NCBI GenBank assembly: GCA_019022495.1
Contig: JAFEKR010000009.1
Location: 496,001 to 560,000, forward strand
Source of the DNA: Epichloe hybrida
Lineage: Eukaryota > Ascomycota > Sordariomycetes > Hypocreales > Clavicipitaceae
Direction: 5' to 3'
DNA: 64,000 nt
Of this stretch, positions 24,233-36,200 are shown one piece after another (positions within the stretch are counted from its first letter, which is position 1; every line of letters begins with the position of its first letter). The notes beneath the pieces were generated by a model, which saw nothing but the letters and a program-made list of their open reading frames with translations, had not been told where the DNA came from and did not search any database. Position numbers and translations under genes: made by a program.

Positions 24233-25391
24233 GGTTGACCTAATTTTTGCCCTCACAGGCTTACTCTTTATAATCTGACACGACTTCTTCTTTTGCCTGG
24301 CATCGCGGCGCATTTAACTCGATGCATACATAATAGACTTGAGACCAATTTAACTTATCATAACGGGCCCGTATTACCAGGTATATCAAGGCGGCAGTGC
24401 AAAAGGATTTCTCCTTGCGCAATCCATTAATTGAACCTTCCAAAGAAGCGACGCCAAGCAACACTTTTTAGGCTTAATAAGTGCAAGTGTGTCATCCCAC
24501 TGTGTTATCCCACTGTGTTATTGCTGAACAAGTTCAAACGGGCTCGTCTTCTTTAGCGGGTCAGAGCGGGTCAGGTGCCGTTGTCGAGGCGTGGACCCCC
24601 TAGCGTGGCTGAAATGCGCACCTATCGCATGGCAGTGAACTCCACCGTGATACGAATGCCATGGAAGTTATGGAACTGCCATCTGGGACTTTTACTACGA
24701 CCCGTGTACCTATCTATCATGGCAGTCGCGCCTAACAACAAGGGCTCAGACGCACCAACGCATTCTAATCCGTACGGAGTACTCTGTACTTACTCAAGTG
24801 ATAAGTCGGGAGCCTCTTTTCTCGGCTCAACAGAGTGACGGCTTGATTGCAACAGCTGATCACGCTGGACTACCACGGAGCCGTCGAGCTTTCCCCGGCT
24901 CAAGCTTGTTGTGATCCCAAGCTGAGACGCTGCTGCTCCCTCTGCATGTGACCGCTTACCACTTGCACTGTACTCTCGCTCCGCCTGCTCCCCTCCTTCT
25001 TGATCACTTGCTTGCCTGAATGCTCCCCTCCTTTTCTCTGTTTGTCTGCTCCCTTGCTTGCTTTTCTTCCTCTTTCATTCTCTGCCCACTCTCAACTGCC
25101 CGTGTATCCGTTTCTCATCCAGCACCAAGCATCTTTTTTGATTCAAGCTTATCTGCTTGTTGTATCTCTCGCCCAAGGTACCTATAGCCTCCTCGTCTGC
25201 CATAACCCCCAATCGTCTGGGTGTCGTCAACCCATCGGAGTTGCTAGCTCAAACCCAACCACGAGCTGCCCAGATTCGTGCAACTCAAGGAACTATGATT
25301 AGATATGCTGACGTTGTTGCTTGAAGAAGATCATCTGCACACCATCAGACACCCGGTCATTTTATTTCCTCGCCTCATTATAGCTTTCAAA
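24233..25391. promoter_or_regulatory. Intergenic; long CT-rich promoter and leader of the Ala/Pro/Lys-rich gene
   Basis: The left half has no identifiable gene. From about 24930 to 25100 the plus strand is strongly pyrimidine-rich with repeated CTTGCTTGC and CTCCCCTCC motifs, a pattern common before highly expressed fungal genes. A 5'-UTR intron is possible, but none was placed. Confidence 0.5.
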
Positions 25392-26165
25392 ATGCCTGGC
25401 ATTCGTACGTCTTTCAGCCACCATTCATGGGCCAGAGGCACATATACTCCCCAAACAACCCTTTTGTTTGTCATTTTTGGTGGACTAATCTAACATGTCC
25501 GTATGCATTCACATCAGCTCTTCACGCTTTCGACAACTTCAAGGCAAAGCTCAAGGCTGCCTTCAAAAAGAAGGGTGAAACGAAGCCTGAGGCTGCAAAG
25601 CCTGCTGAAGCTGCCGATGGCAAGGCCGACACGACCAAGCCAGCTGAAGCAACTGCGCCCGCTGCTGCACCCTCTGCGGACCCGGCTGCTGCTGCGACGA
25701 CGGCTACTGCCACTGGCGGCGTAACGGGGACCAAATCAGACGCACCAGCCCTCGCAGGTAAGCTCTACTTTTAAGTCTTCAGACTACCTCTTTTTCACCT
25801 TTCCATTTTCACTTCATATGTTCGCAGGTTTGTCATGGTCTAATTTGTTCTCATCTAGTCGAAGCTACGCCTGCTACCGAAGCTCCAAAGGAAGCCACCA
25901 AGCTTGAGACCCCTGCCAAGACAGAGGCACCAGTTGCCAGCACCGAAGCTACCAAGGCCGAAGCTGCTGCTGCGCCAGGTGAGTTTCTGAATCAAGCAAT
26001 TTCGTGTCCCTGTTGAAGCCTGTCCTAACAACTCCTTCAGCTCCTGTTGCTGCCGCTGCCGCAGCACCAGTCCCGGCTGAGTCCACGCCGGCTGTTGAGC
26101 CTGCAAAAACGGAAGCACCGCCTGCTGATACTTCTGCTGCGCCTCCAGCTCAATCTGCAGCTTGA
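25392..26165 (+). CDS. Small Ala/Pro/Lys/Glu-rich protein with N-terminal amphipathic helix
   Basis: Four exons, 25392-25404 (13 nt), 25518-25757, 25859-25978 and 26041-26165, encode 165 residues. All three introns have good borders (GTACGT, GTAAGC and GTGAGT donors; CATCAG, TCTAG and TTCAG acceptors), and each interrupts a codon after its first base. The protein starts MPGIPLHAFDNFKAKLKAAF, a basic amphipathic helix, and continues with KKKGETKPEAAK. The rest is low-complexity Ala, Pro, Thr, Lys and Glu with repeated EATP, KTEAP and PAE-like units and no predicted fold. I do not recognise a family. The identical intron phase and repetitive exons suggest growth by exon duplication. The CT-rich promoter suggests high expression. 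Confidence 0.8.
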
Positions 26166-26594
26166 AAGCAGATACTGGTCGACGGAGCATGATGAAAGGC
26201 TCGCAGATTCATGCCAATGCGCATCCCCTTCACCGCGTGGGTAGAAACTACTATTTGATGGTCGTTGTCGTTATTGAGGAGGGTTGTTAGTCGATCTCGG
26301 TTCTTGTTACGCTGCAGCATGGTGCACTGGTTTCATTCGTGATTGCGTTTTGTCGGAGCGCTGGATACCCACACGAGAGGAGGAAAACACTTGCGATATG
26401 CTGATGAGCCTGCAACTTATACCCCACGCCTCACGGTCACCGTACAGGCGTGCGTTGTTTAGTCTCTCCATCTTTTGGGTCTATCGCTATAATGGTCTAA
26501 GCATTTTTGATGTCATGCTATCCCTGGTGAATACTTGCACTTTTTGTACGTGATATATCCATGAGTGAGTGACATGTCTTCCTCGTTTCACTGA
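26166..26594. other. Intergenic between convergent genes
   Basis: 3' flanks of the Ala-rich gene and PTPA. No gene seen. Confidence 0.5.
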
Positions 26595-28073
26595 TTACTG
26601 TGCCCACGGAGCCTTGGTGATGGTGATTTGGGCCGCCGCAGTTCCACTTTCAGCTTCTTCCTTCTGAGACTGCCGCGAGGCTAGTAAGCCAGTGCTCGGT
26701 CCCGGGGGCGCTCTGGAATACGGAATGCCTGGACCGGGAGGGGGTGGCATCCTGGCAGCTCGTGCCCAGGGTGCCGCCGTGCCAGTTCCAGGTGCAGTGT
26801 GTGTCATCGTTTGTCCTGCATTTGCTGTCGCTGCTGTTGCAATGGGCTGGGACATCATGTGTACGCCCTGCGTGGGGGCAGGTGCGGCAGGATCAACATC
26901 CCATGAAAAGAGGGAACCGAAGGGAAAATGCTGCACGACTGGAAACTTTGAAAGCACCTCCGCGTTGAACATCTTGATCATGCCCTTGTTGATCTTGCCC
27001 CAGCCATCTCTGATACCGGAGATATCGAACAGAATGGGCGAGTGCTCCCAGAACGGGCCCTTTTTCACATCATTGATGAAGCCAATCGCGGAGAAATACA
27101 TATTGGTTTGGCGTAAATCTTCAACAAGGTTGGCTTTCGTAACATCAGAGGGTTTTGGGGCACCCTTGACGGACCCTTCGAGAGGCATGTGCTCCATGTC
27201 GGTGGAGATGGGGCGGGTGAGCTGAGCAGATCCGAAGATATAAGGAATGAAGGAGTGGTCATCGAGGCCCCACACACCGTGAGAGCCAGCCGGCTCGAGA
27301 GTATATGTGAGGATGAGTTTGCGAACGACTTTTAGATAGCTGTGAAGTTGTTTAGTTTACAAAGATGGTGGGTCATCATCCCAGGTCGCTAAGCGAAAAG
27401 GAGAGGGAGGCATGTGTACATACGGCTCAATCACGTTTCGGACGATTTCCCTCTCGACATCACCACCTTGCTTACCCTCCCGGAAAAATCCCAGCTTCCA
27501 GAGACATCCCAGGAATGCAATGAAGCTCAGTTCATGGCCTGTTCCGTAGTCCAGTCGCTGGGCACTTCCGAACGCGCCAAGCAGGTAACTGCTTACTTCG
27601 ACCCTGGCTGCAACTCCGTCACTTCCCTTGATTGATAATGTTCCGTCGAGGAGACTGGCGTCCAGGAAGGAATCAAGCTTTTCTTCTACCAGAGCGTACC
27701 ACTTCCGAAAACTGACGTTGCCGAATCGTCGTGGGCCGGGATCGGGGGGCGCTTGCTCAACTAGAGATTCTATGTCGGACAGTAGTGTCTGGAGGGCTTG
27801 GATGGAAGGAGTCGAGGTTGGGAAACCGGGGACGAGGGGGAACGAAACGGGTAGCGGTGAGGTGGCTTGCGTCCTGGGACAGAGGGCACGGTTGAGCTGA
27901 AGAATGAAAGTACATATGTCGGTGTAGGCCCTTGTGGTGAGAAAGTGCTGGACGTGGTGGCCCTCGTTGATGAGTTTCGACGGCTTCGCGAATTGGAGAG
28001 AGTGGATGCGGGAATCGGGAATCAGTTGTAGGGTAGGGGGAGAGGTCTGGGTATCCGGCGGGTTTGACGTCAT
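26595..28073 (-). CDS. rrd1: PP2A phosphatase activator (PTPA/Rrd), peptidyl-prolyl isomerase
   Basis: Two exons, 28073-27424 and 27339-26595, flank an 84-nt intron (GTATGT...CACAG) and encode 464 residues. PTPA/Rrd proteins reactivate PP2A-type phosphatases and have prolyl isomerase activity, acting in cytosol and nucleus. The family core is clear: [83 protein letters not shown] and [17 protein letters not shown]. The last 90 or so residues form a Pro/Ala/Gly-rich tail beyond the catalytic fold, as in the longer fungal Rrd1 forms. The Rrd1 rather than Rrd2 assignment rests on that tail and is tentative. It is divergent from the SANT-like gene at 28682. Confidence 0.93.
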
Positions 28074-28681
28074 TTTTCTCCTGGTGTGGGATGAATCTCG
28101 GTGCTCTGGGGCAAGTTGTATCGATTTGTGGTTGTTGGGAGAGATGCTTGAAAGGGGGGAGGTAAGAAGGCAGTTGATGTAATGGGAGCTTGAAGTGGTG
28201 ATGTGACTTCTTTTTAGTCAGCACACCTCAATGGAGAAGGATGGGGTGTTTTTACGGAGGGACTTCGCAATGAAGGGGATTTCGTTTAATCCGAATCTTG
28301 GCATGGTTCACAGCTTCTGAAAAGTGGATTTCAATATTGAATATCTGAATTTACGTCTTCGAAGACAATGCTTCATGTAAAAGTGTGCCACGGCCCAGCA
28401 CACATGTTTCGCTACAGTGATGAGGGAGCTTGGCTTGGAAGTTGGGAGCTTGGAAGCTTGGAGCTCCGATCGTGGTGGGGTGGGGCAAAAGCACGTGGCT
28501 TGAACTACGAAGCTGACGTGGCAGACGCGTCCGGTCGCGTCCCCTGGAAACTTTTGACGACCGATATAGTCGATTTATTAAGCAGGTCGTAACTACTACA
28601 CCACAAAAGATCTGAGACATGCCCGTCACGAACTGATGTAACCTTTTGTATCATTTTTACTACGTTCTGTGAAACCCCAAA
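28074..28681. promoter_or_regulatory. Bidirectional promoter region (PTPA / SANT-like gene)
   Basis: 608 bp lie between divergent starts. The region contains a CACGTG at 28492-28497 and short direct repeats of TTGGAAG and GGAGCTTGG around 28430-28462. No gene seen. Confidence 0.5.
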
Positions 28682-29311
28682 ATGGTCACAACAAGGAGCT
28701 CGGCAGCTCCGCCGACAGATGCGCCATCGCAAACTGCTGCTGAATCTTCAGATAAGAGCCAAAGAGGACGTAAGCGGGGCCGAGCCAAGGTCGCGATGAG
28801 GCCCAGAGAGATGAGGGGAGATATTGATGCAGACTCTGCACCTGATGATCTATCTTCCTCCGACAAGACCAATAAGCAGGCGTCGGTGAAAGGAAAGAAG
28901 CAGAACAACAGCAAAACCGACGAGACGGAAGGAGAGACACCGAAAGAGATCGCTGAAGCTTCGCGGAAGCGTAGCGAAATGATTGAACGTGACAGGCTCG
29001 CACGCGAAGCCCGAGATAAAGAAGAGGAGATTTTGTGCCAAGAGCGACAAAGGCAGATGCTGCTCTTTATTGCTTCCACCCGGAAGCCTTCGCACGAAGG
29101 ACAAGAACGCCACGTTCTTGCATCGCATGACGAGTATCACCAGAAACATGGTTGGTATAGATGGGAGGACGAAATAATACTCGATTTGATTCGCAAAGTT
29201 AAATCGCCAGATACAAAAGTACTTGCGGAGGAGAAATTCCCCTGGCGGACGGTGGCTGAGGTAAATCAGAGGGTGAAGGACTTGAGAGCCCCGGATGAAG
29301 CTGAAGTTTGA
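28682..29311 (+). CDS. Small basic protein with C-terminal SANT/Myb-like segment
   Basis: A single uninterrupted frame of 209 residues. The N-terminal half is disordered and highly charged, with basic RGRKRGRAKV and KGKKQNNSK blocks that could act as nuclear localisation signals. The middle is a charged helical, probably coiled-coil segment (SRKRSEMIERDRLAREARDK). The end (WYRWEDEIILDLIRKV, then FPWRTVAEVNQRVKDL) has the Trp spacing and helix pattern of a Myb/SANT-like domain. That suggests a nuclear, perhaps DNA- or chromatin-associated, protein; this is inference and I recognise no named orthologue. The ATG at 28682 is the first in frame. Confidence 0.7.
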   Translation: MVTTRSSAAPPTDAPSQTAAESSDKSQRGRKRGRAKVAMRPREMRGDIDADSAPDDLSSSDKTNKQASVKGKKQNNSKTDETEGETPKEIAEASRKRSEMIERDRLAREARDKEEEILCQERQRQMLLFIASTRKPSHEGQERHVLASHDEYHQKHGWYRWEDEIILDLIRKVKSPDTKVLAEEKFPWRTVAEVNQRVKDLRAPDEAEV

Positions 29312-30745
29312 GACCCAGGGAAGGCAGCCTCCAAAGTGGTGCTATGACTGATTATGACTTGAAAGAGAAGGAGGTTGCTGGTGATGTTAGCAAGTGATGT
29401 TACCTTTGTTTCTGCAAACTCTATGATGCGACGCAATGATACCCGGGCAGCTCATGGCTTACATGTATGTACATTATGAAATGAGTTGGCGCGGGCGCTG
29501 TCAATTTATAACAATCTCGCTCGAGATGCAAATTTCAATTTACCTAACGTGAGAAGAAAGCTACGTGAAAGCCTACTAGCTCCTCAAATTGGATTTTCAC
29601 GGCGCTGTGGACTTGATGTTAGTTCCCGATATGACTTGACAGCGTGTACAAATTTGCGCCTCGAGACGTCGCATCCAAGTTGACAACAACGGCGGAGCGT
29701 GAGCGTCATGGGCGCGGCATTGCACTCGCCGAATTCGACACAAAGGACACCGAGCTGAATCTGGAGGCCTGGCTTGATCGTTTTCAAACCTGGACATCGA
29801 GCCATGCCGACGCCTCCCTCTAATGGCCAGCCCGCCTTCCACCCGTTGGACGTTCTCCAGATGGCGGCTGTCGAGACACAGCCTTGGCTGGCTAGTTGGG
29901 CCAGAGTCGTTAGAGACGAACAACCAACATGCTGAAAAAAAGCAGGCAAGAAAAGAAATTGGTTGCGTTTTTAGCTCCGACTCGGCTAGATATGACTTTC
30001 TATTTTTCAAGCTAGTTAGCTGCCTCGGTACATGATCAAGCCACCACCTGGTGCCGCGTCAGCTCAGCATCGGGACTCAACACCATGGGTGGCTGAACTG
30101 AGACGAAGCGAGGCGTCCTCTTCCGTCCACAAAGGCTCCTGTCTCCGCCGCCTTCGATCAGCTACGGCTAGTCTACTCCGTAGTCACTGGTTTTATCGAT
30201 CCGCAGCTGGCCTCAACTCCAGAGCCGCGTACGCACACGATCAATCTTATGCCTGTGCGACTTCAGCCGCTGCCAGTTGGCCGGCATCTTGTATGTACAA
30301 ACCCTAGTGCGTTTTGCTCAAGCCAGAACAGCTAGTTGCGTGCCATTGCGACTGACCACGGGCTCTCTGACCCGGCTGGACGGTCTCGAATCCCGTCACC
30401 ACGTCATCATGTCTGCTCCGTCATTGATGGCGAGGCATCTCGTTTCTTTGTCTGAGCCCGCATCTTGTGTGAATATATATTATGCTGCTGTACTTCACCG
30501 TCGGTCTTTCAAGCCGACAAGTGTACCCCCGCCTGGTCCCACGAGGAACAAAGTATAAAGGACGAAAGAGGAAGACGAAGACGAAGACGACGACGACAAC
30601 GACGACGACGACAACGACGACGACGACGATCGCCTTTTGATGATCCTGTTGTCGCTTCGCAACACAGCGCCTTGAAATTCCTCTCCGTGTTCGTAAAACG
30701 CCCAAGAAAGAAGCGCAACGCTGTGATAGACAACTCTTCGTCGCC
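29312..30745. other. Intergenic, upstream of the secreted propeller gene
   Basis: About 1.4 kb. No supported gene. Frames around 29584-30010 on the minus strand lack family features. The right end holds the GAC/GAA microsatellite and the leader of the 30746 gene. Confidence 0.45.
30570..30631. repeat. GAC/GAA/AAC trinucleotide microsatellite
   Basis: An uninterrupted trinucleotide run (GAAGACGAAGACGAAGACG, then GACGACGACAAC units) ends about 115 bp before the secreted-protein start codon, so it probably lies in that gene's 5' UTR. Confidence 0.9.
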
Positions 30746-31939
30746 ATGATGCGAGGCTTATTCGGCATCTCCGTTCTTTGCTTCCTATCACTTGCGTCCA
30801 GTGTTCATGGCATCATACATAAAGCCCCGGGTCAAGGCAAACCTTGGCGAGAACTCCGTGAGCTGTACTCGCAGCTGCCAAGCCCCCAGATCATAACAGG
30901 TCTCTATGCAAACGACACCGCTTCAGCCCAGATCGTCATTCATGACACAAACGGCGTCGTGTCCTGGACATGGAGCGTGGATGATGTCCAGAGCCAAGCC
31001 ATGCCCGCCAAACTGCTCGGCTGCATGCAAGAAAAGACGGCCGTGCCCGAAGCAAAGTGGGCAAATGGGGGCTCCAGTGTCATCGCGGTCTACAATTATG
31101 CGGCTCTCGTCATCAACCATCTACCCGGTGATGCTCTTGATAAGAAAATCACATTTGGAGTGTGCCTCGATTGGGGAGACATGGCCAACACGCACAGTCT
31201 CGAGCTTGTGCCGGACGGCAAGCTAGCTGTAGCGACTACCTCGGATGACTACCACGCCAACATCAAGATCTTCAATGTATCCTCGGGAATCCAACCCGAC
31301 AGCAATCCTGCCCAGGATCTCAGTCTTCTCCCCGCAGTCCACAGCCTCGTCTGGGACCAGACGGAGAGGCTCCTCTGGGCAGTGGGCAGCACCAACCCGC
31401 CCAATGGAACAGCGCCATCAAAGAGCACGCTCAGAGCGTATAGATACTCGCAAGGCTCGTTCGAGCAACAGCCCGTGCACGATTTCAACATCAGCGACGC
31501 GACCATCCTCACGGCGGAATGGAACGGCACCGAGTACAGCAACTGGTGGGATGGGGGACACGACGTCATCGGCATGCCTCGCAGACGAAAGCTTCTCATT
31601 TCCACAGACCTAGACCTCCATGTCTTTGACATACCTTCCAAGACGTTCGAGACGGGCAGCGTAGTCGTGGAAAAGTACTTGCCCGGGTTCGCGCCCATGG
31701 GCGATCGCATCGGTGCAGATGGGCACGCTCTCCCTCGCTCCGACGTCAAGTCGCTCAGTATTGACGCAAATGACAATGTGCTCTATGTCCAGGCCACGTG
31801 GCAGGATGTGGTGTCGAATCAGACGAATCTTCTTGGGAACGGCGAATTGAAACCCGGTTTGGTACATTCGCGACCGGTGTATCGGTCTCGTTGGTTCGTC
31901 GACACTTTGGGCTGGCCGAAGGCGAGTATTCCTTCTTGA
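30746..31939 (+). CDS. Secreted beta-propeller-like protein (DUF6528-like)
   Basis: An intronless frame of 397 residues. It starts with a clear signal peptide (MMRGLFGISVLCFLSLAS, cleavage near VHG). The mature part repeats short strand-rich blocks: IITGLYANDTASAQIVIHD, EAKWANGGSSVIAVYNYAAL, NTHSLELVPDGKLAVATT, LLWAVGST, KLLISTDLDLHVFD. These resemble beta-propeller blades and remind me of the DUF6528 family; that match is from memory and unverified. Several N-x-S/T sites fit secretion. No catalytic motif is recognisable. The neighbours do not suggest a pathway. Either of two consecutive Met codons could start the protein. Confidence 0.75.
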   Translation: MMRGLFGISVLCFLSLASSVHGIIHKAPGQGKPWRELRELYSQLPSPQIITGLYANDTASAQIVIHDTNGVVSWTWSVDDVQSQAMPAKLLGCMQEKTAVPEAKWANGGSSVIAVYNYAALVINHLPGDALDKKITFGVCLDWGDMANTHSLELVPDGKLAVATTSDDYHANIKIFNVSSGIQPDSNPAQDLSLLPAVHSLVWDQTERLLWAVGSTNPPNGTAPSKSTLRAYRYSQGSFEQQPVHDFNISDATILTAEWNGTEYSNWWDGGHDVIGMPRRRKLLISTDLDLHVFDIPSKTFETGSVVVEKYLPGFAPMGDRIGADGHALPRSDVKSLSIDANDNVLYVQATWQDVVSNQTNLLGNGELKPGLVHSRPVYRSRWFVDTLGWPKASIPS

Positions 31940-33279
31940 CCCTGTCGAGCAAACCGAGGAGAGCAATGTGCAGAGCAAGCTGTCGGGTTCGGACGAGGTC
32001 CTCAAGTGCAACAACTGTGTCGTTGTCCGATGGTGACAAAAAAGCGCAGCATGGCGCCGCGCATATGCAGAGTATTGTTATGTATATAATGTGGTGTATG
32101 CGGAGGTGCGTGCCGAGGCGAGGCGAGTCGCAAAAACATATGCTATAATACTACATGTTCTACACATGTTCTACACATATATCTGATTCACTCTCAATCA
32201 ACTTATCTGGAACATATTCGCAACAGGTGGCTCGTCTCGTCTCGTCGGGTTTATTATCCATTGTCCACCCCAGCGCGGCGCGGCGCCTCACCGCTTTACC
32301 GGCTGTGCCCCTGGAACCAAAGTTGAGCACGCCAAGTCTGGAGGGAGGTGACTCTTCGCGGCTGGTGACCAACCTCTGGGACCCTCTGGGGACCCCGCCG
32401 TAATTTCGTTTTATGGACAAGTGTCTGGTGATTGATGTTGGACCCTGAATGGGTGAATGGGGATGAGGGAGGGATGAAGTGAAATGAAGAGGGAGCAGAT
32501 TGAAATTGAAATTGAAATTGACTGGTCTTCCCATTCTCGGAGTCAGTCCACACACATCACGGCCGCGGTATTAACCCACTAATTTTTCAACCAACCCGGG
32601 TGACCGACCCCCTGGATCCTGGATCAAGTTCTGACCAGCTAATGTACATACATCACTGTACACCCCACTGTAGCTCTTCTGCCGCTTCGCTGCAGCTCCC
32701 TCTCCATCTCTCTCGCAACGCCGCGTCTCCTCATCCAACGAATACCGCAGAGTCACCGCATCTCTAGCCTCGCCAGCTCGGGTGCCTTCTGTCTCTTTTC
32801 TGCGTCCTTGTGTGCAGTTCCGAGTCCTCATTGCAGAGACGTCGTTTGTTCCCACACTGTCCTGATTCTTGAGCTACGTTCCGTTTCCAACTACCCCGTC
32901 GTTGATCTGTCAAATCTGGCCAGGAGAGAGAGAGCTTGCCTGCCTCTTCTTTCTCTGCCCGCACCAACCATAATAGTACAACAACCCGGTCCCTCCCTGC
33001 AAGGCACCGAGCTCAACGGCCAACTTGTGTTACTTTGCAACGTCGGACTTGAAACAAGGTGAGAACCGTCATCGTTTCTGCGCGTTGCAACAGCTGGTCG
33101 ACGTGATCAATTCAATGTTGGCAAGTCGGCTGTTGGGAAGCGCCCGCCTGCCACTTCTCCCACCGTCATAACCTTTCCATCAACAGTGCAGTCCATTGGT
33201 TGCTGATTCGTTGATTTCTTCCCTGTAGCTTTCGACCTTGATTGGTACAACCGTCATTTTACTTAATTGAGCATTCATA
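31940..33279. promoter_or_regulatory. Intergenic; promoter and long leader of the coiled-coil gene
   Basis: No supported gene. From about 32690 to 33058 the plus strand is CT-rich, typical of a fungal promoter and leader. A likely 5'-UTR intron runs from 33059 (GTGAGA) to 33229 (CCCTGTAG), 171 nt, just before the start codon. A small AATTGA-type direct repeat lies at about 32501-32520. Confidence 0.5.
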
Positions 33280-36200
33280 ATGGCGGACAAGGAGAACATC
33301 GACGTTTCACAGAGCTCCGACATGGCCCCCTCCTCCAAGGAGTCAACCCCAGTGTCTCCCGAGACGCCCTCAAAGACCAGCGCCGCCACGAAGACGGCTA
33401 CTGCTCGACGAACAGGCACGACTGGAACGACTGCATCATCACGAACCTCCACCGGCGCTGTTGCCGGAACCCGTGCTACGGGAGGTCTAAGCAAGCCGCC
33501 TACCCGTCCGCCGACGTCGACCTCAACCACAACCACAACCACGACCAAACGCCCACCAACTGCCACTTCCACGACCTCGACTCACCGTAGCCGACCTAGC
33601 GTGAGCGCCAGTGAGGACGAACGCAAGCCCACTTTGACTACCACCGCTGCTAGGAGAACGAGCACTCTCATGTCCAGCCCAGGCAGGACGGCCGAGAATA
33701 GAACAACTACAGGGAATGCGGGCACTGCCGGTGCTCTCCGCAAGCCCGCGGCGGCCGCGAGCGGCACCACTGGCGCCAGAACTTCAACTCCGTCCTCAAG
33801 GACATCTACGACTGGCACGACGCCCTCTGCTAGGTCTGCCACTACGGCTATCCGTACCTCTGCAGCTTCCACCACTTCTTCTTCGAAGCGCCTTTCGACC
33901 GCTGGACTGGCCAGTCGACCTGCCACTTCCAGATCCGACGCCTCCACCGGCTCCAAGGAAATTGAGGAGCTCAAGGCAAAGCTTGCTGACGGAGACTCGC
34001 AAATTGAGACACTCAAGGCCCAGATCGAGATTTCTGAAGCTACTGTAGCCAAGCTTCGCGATCAGCTCGCCAGTGCTCCGGCAGCGGCAGTCACGGACGC
34101 TGAAATCCAGTCCGCGCAAGCCAGCAGCGCTGACGAAGCCATCGCCAACTTGAAGGCTGAGCACGAGTCTGCTCTTGCGAATCTGGAGAGCCGGCTCTCC
34201 GAGGTCAGTGGCAAACTTCAATCTGCCGAGGCTGAGCTTGACCAGCGCAGAAACAATCTTGCTTCTGCCGAAGACTCCAAGGCTTCAACCCAGTCAGAAA
34301 TCGAGGCGTTGCGAAAATCCCTCGAAACCATTCAGCTTGAAAGTGAGGAGAAGGCCAAGGCCGACGAGGCTGCTCTGCAGGCGGCCTTGGATGAGCATGC
34401 CGCCAAGTTGGCTGACCTGCAGACTTCCTTGACCGAGGAGCACAAGTCTACGATTGCGGAACTCGAGGCCAAGCATCAGGCCGAGCTTGGGAAGGGCCAG
34501 TCAGACACATCATCCCACGAAACGGCCATTGGCGAGCTAAAGACCAGTCACTCGACGATCGTTGCTGAATTGCAAAGCAAAATTGACGAGCTTACTGCAT
34601 CTCAGGCCACCCTGGAATTCGCCAACAGCGACAAGGCACGGTCCGATCAGCAGGCATACAACACCAAGATTGCTGCTCTGGAGAGCGAAATTGCCGAACT
34701 CAAGGCCTCGAATGATGTCTCTGGAAAGTCTGCAGAGAGCGCCGGCACCCAGCTAGCTGAGCTCCAGGCTAGCTTGGCCGCGAGGGAAAAAGAGCTTGCT
34801 GCGGCCAAGGAAGACATGGCATCCCTGCTAACCAAGGTCACGGAATCCCAGACGGCCCTGGCAGGCAAGGACGGAGAAATATCTAAGCTCAAGGCTATGC
34901 ACGATGAGCGCATGAAGAGCCTCTCCGGGGACTACGAGAACGAGATTGAGTGCCTTCGTGGTGATGCCTTCTTCAAGCGCAAATTTGAGGAACTTGAAGG
35001 GCAGCATAACGAGCTCAAGACGTACTCCGAGGAGGCGTCCAAAGCACATGCCGAGGCTCTTGCCGCCGCCAAGGCTGAGCATGCCACTTCTGTCGAGGCC
35101 CTCAAATCCCTGGAAGCAGAGCACCAGAAGAACCTCGATGCTCTCCAAGCTAGCCATGCCGAGGAGCTTGAGGCTGCCAAGACGGGTGCTTCAGCCGACA
35201 AGGGTGCCCACCAGGACTTGCTTGACTCCATCAAAGCCCAGCATGCTGAAGAGCTCGCCGCGCTGAAGAGGGAAAGCGACAGCTCTCTTTCCAAAGAACT
35301 GGAGGCTCTCAAGGCATCTCACGCTGGTGTGATTGAAGCTTTGAAGACGGAATACGCCGAGGAACGCAGCAAGACCCAGGCTACCCATGAGGAAGCTCTC
35401 TCCGCAGCCAAGAGTGCAGGCAGCGACGCCCATGCCACTGAGATTGCCAAGATTCGCGAGGAGCTCGAAGTGGCCCGGGAGCAACTTCAACAAGCGAGGG
35501 CTGACAGTGAAGTCGCCGTCGAAACTACCAAGAATGATCTTGAGGGCAAGCATATTGGGGAGATGGAGAAGCTCATTGCCATGTACACTGATGCCATGGA
35601 AAAGATGAAGGCAGATGGCATTCAGGCACGCAAAGATCTAGAGGAGCTTACTGCTGCGCACTCCAAGTCGATTGAAGACACCATTGCCGAGTACAAGAAC
35701 ACGTCCTCCTCGTTAGAGGACAGACTTACCGAGCAGAGAGCCGTAAACTCTGATCTGGACGCTGCTCTCAAGGCTGCCCAGGAGGCTCTTGAGAAGGCCC
35801 AGGATGAGGTCGAAGAGATGGGTCAGCAACTTGCCCAAGAGAAGATGGATCGCATGACTGCGCTGGCCGATTTGGATGCCGCCAAGAGCGCGAAACCCGA
35901 CACATCAGAGGTGGTGGATGCGCTCCGCAAAGGAGCTCGCCACCCTTGAGCAGACACACGAGGTTGCCCAATCTGCAGTCGAACTCTCCCTCAAGGCTAA
36001 GGAGGACGAGCTGGAGTCGCACAAGGCCCAGCTTGCGGGAGCGCAGGACACTCTCGCTGCCATGAAGAGCGACCTTGAACTGGCTCAGAAAGAACTGGAG
36101 GCTCACAAGTCTGAGTCTGATGCCAAGCACAAGACGGCCCAGGCCGATTACAAGGACCTTAATGACAGTATGACGAGTTTGGTCGAGGAAGCCAATACCA

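Noticed and set aside
30361..30410. GGTCTCGAATCCCGTC resembling a tRNA T arm
   Set aside because: No matching acceptor, D or anticodon arms could be paired around it.
35911..35932. 22-nt GT...AG span that would repair the coiled-coil frame
   Set aside because: It is too short for spliceosomal removal, and a one-base indel is a simpler explanation.
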